This document shows, in pieces, positions 31,902 to 32,338 of a DNA stretch of 32,338 nt (its first letter is position 1; every line of letters begins with the position of its first letter). Below the pieces are notes generated by a model. The model did no database searches. It worked only from the letters and a program-made list of their open reading frames with translations, and had not been told where the DNA came from. This stretch comes from Desulfovibrio oxyclinae DSM 11498 (lineage in GTDB: Bacteria > Desulfobacterota > Desulfovibrionia > Desulfovibrionales > Desulfovibrionaceae), in the NCBI RefSeq assembly GCF_000375485.1, contig NZ_AQXE01000003.1:8573-40910 (forward strand), given 5' to 3'. The position numbers and the translations under genes are program-made.

Positions 31902-32338
31902 GCCACTTCGGCTGCCTTCTCACCGGCCGCATCTTCTGCCTTAACATCTTCCCGCTTCGGTGGACGCCGCTCCATGGCGGGCGCCATTTTTTCCGCGCAC
32001 TCGGCAAGCGTAAGGTTGTGCTCGCTTTCGCGCACGGCGTTGCCCAATGATGAGAACAACTCACCGACAAAGCTGAAGTGACCGGAAAAACTGCTTCCCG
32101 TCCGCTGCCCGGCATCGGTGTTCACGATGCGCACCACTTCATCCACGCGAATACCGTCGAGTCGTCGAGCCGGGCCATAGACTTCGCAATCACCGCGTTG
32201 CACGGGCACGAGCAGTCCGGCCTCGATGAAAAGGTCTCCCAATTCCTCCACCAGCGGCAACGGAGCCAGCAGATGGTCCGAAACATCTTCGGCACACGGC
32301 AACGGCTCGCCGCTCTCAAAACGCTTCACGATCATGGA
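31895..32338 (-). CDS. partial gene, C-terminal part, possibly YihY/BrkB-type tail
   Basis: The frame is open to the right edge of the window (codon TCC before the ATG at 32335), so this is the 3' end of a longer gene; about 147 residues are visible. They hold no membrane span. The segment LPLVEELGDLFIEAGLLVPVQ ... YGPARRLDGIRVDEVVRIV looks like a winged helix, as found in the cytoplasmic tail of some YihY/BrkB membrane proteins or in Rrf2-type regulators. The last 45 residues are charged and Ala/Lys/Glu-rich. The family is a guess; the coding nature is well supported by the long frame and the convergent, overlapping end with the DUF218 gene. Confidence 0.6.
   Translation of the reverse strand, partial: SMIVKRFESGEPLPCAEDVSDHLLAPLPLVEELGDLFIEAGLLVPVQRGDCEVYGPARRLDGIRVDEVVRIVNTDAGQRTGSSFSGHFSFVGELFSSLGNAVRESEHNLTLAECAEKMAPAMERRPPKREDVKAEDAAGEKAAEVAQ

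Overview
The window looks like a chromosomal segment of a Gram-negative, moderately high-GC deltaproteobacterium, most likely in the Desulfovibrionaceae. The evidence is a complete Tol-Pal envelope set, lipoproteins with lipoboxes, the overall protein style, and small conserved proteins that resemble those of that family. This placement is inferred: no rRNA and no sulfate-reduction gene is present. There is no tRNA, CRISPR array, prophage or intact insertion sequence. Most of the window is ordinary chromosome packed with short-gap operons.

Layout, left to right. (a) 1-1153 (+): the 3' part of a YyaL/DUF255 thioredoxin-domain protein, ending at a bidirectional terminator. (b) 10556 to 1206 (-): one long co-directional run of glucokinase, a pyridine-nucleotide disulfide oxidoreductase, xanthine phosphoribosyltransferase, a complete BMP-type (purine nucleoside-like) ABC importer (lipoprotein, two permeases, tandem ATPase), then a polar amino-acid binding protein and its permease. 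The last two have no ATPase of their own here. (c) 12314 to 10703 (-): a MotB-like/MotA-like stator pair behind a well-matched sigma-54 promoter. (d) 12486-16071 (+): Maf pyrophosphatase, a small membrane protein, a GNAT acetyltransferase, a SLOG-like protein of unknown function, a DJ-1/PfpI protein and phosphatidylglycerophosphatase A.

(e) 16072-19568: a gene-poor, AT-richer stretch. It starts with a series of palindromes and carries one large gene, a CHASE-PAS-PAS-PAS-GGDEF membrane diguanylate cyclase. (f) 26224 to 19626 (-): miaB, a DUF151 bifunctional nuclease, a PHP-domain phosphoesterase, then tolQ-tolR-tolA-tolB-pal, all close together. (g) 28946 to 26322 (-): three kinase-type genes (PfkB, APH-like, CysC/APS-kinase-like). 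(h) 29338 to 29024 (-): cutA. (i) 29478-31901 (+): nth, tgt and a YdcF/DUF218 membrane protein, meeting tail to tail a partial gene (31895-32338, -) cut by the window end.

How they fit: the nucleoside-type importer beside Gpt suggests purine capture and salvage, possibly helped by the PfkB kinase further right. The Tol-Pal cluster maintains the outer membrane during division. MotAB-like, sigma-54 and diguanylate cyclase genes point to motility and surface signalling. I do not see a clearly new biological system. The least explained items are the SLOG-like protein (14243-14800), the APH-like/CysC-like kinase pair (26322-27977) and the palindrome cluster (16081-16375).
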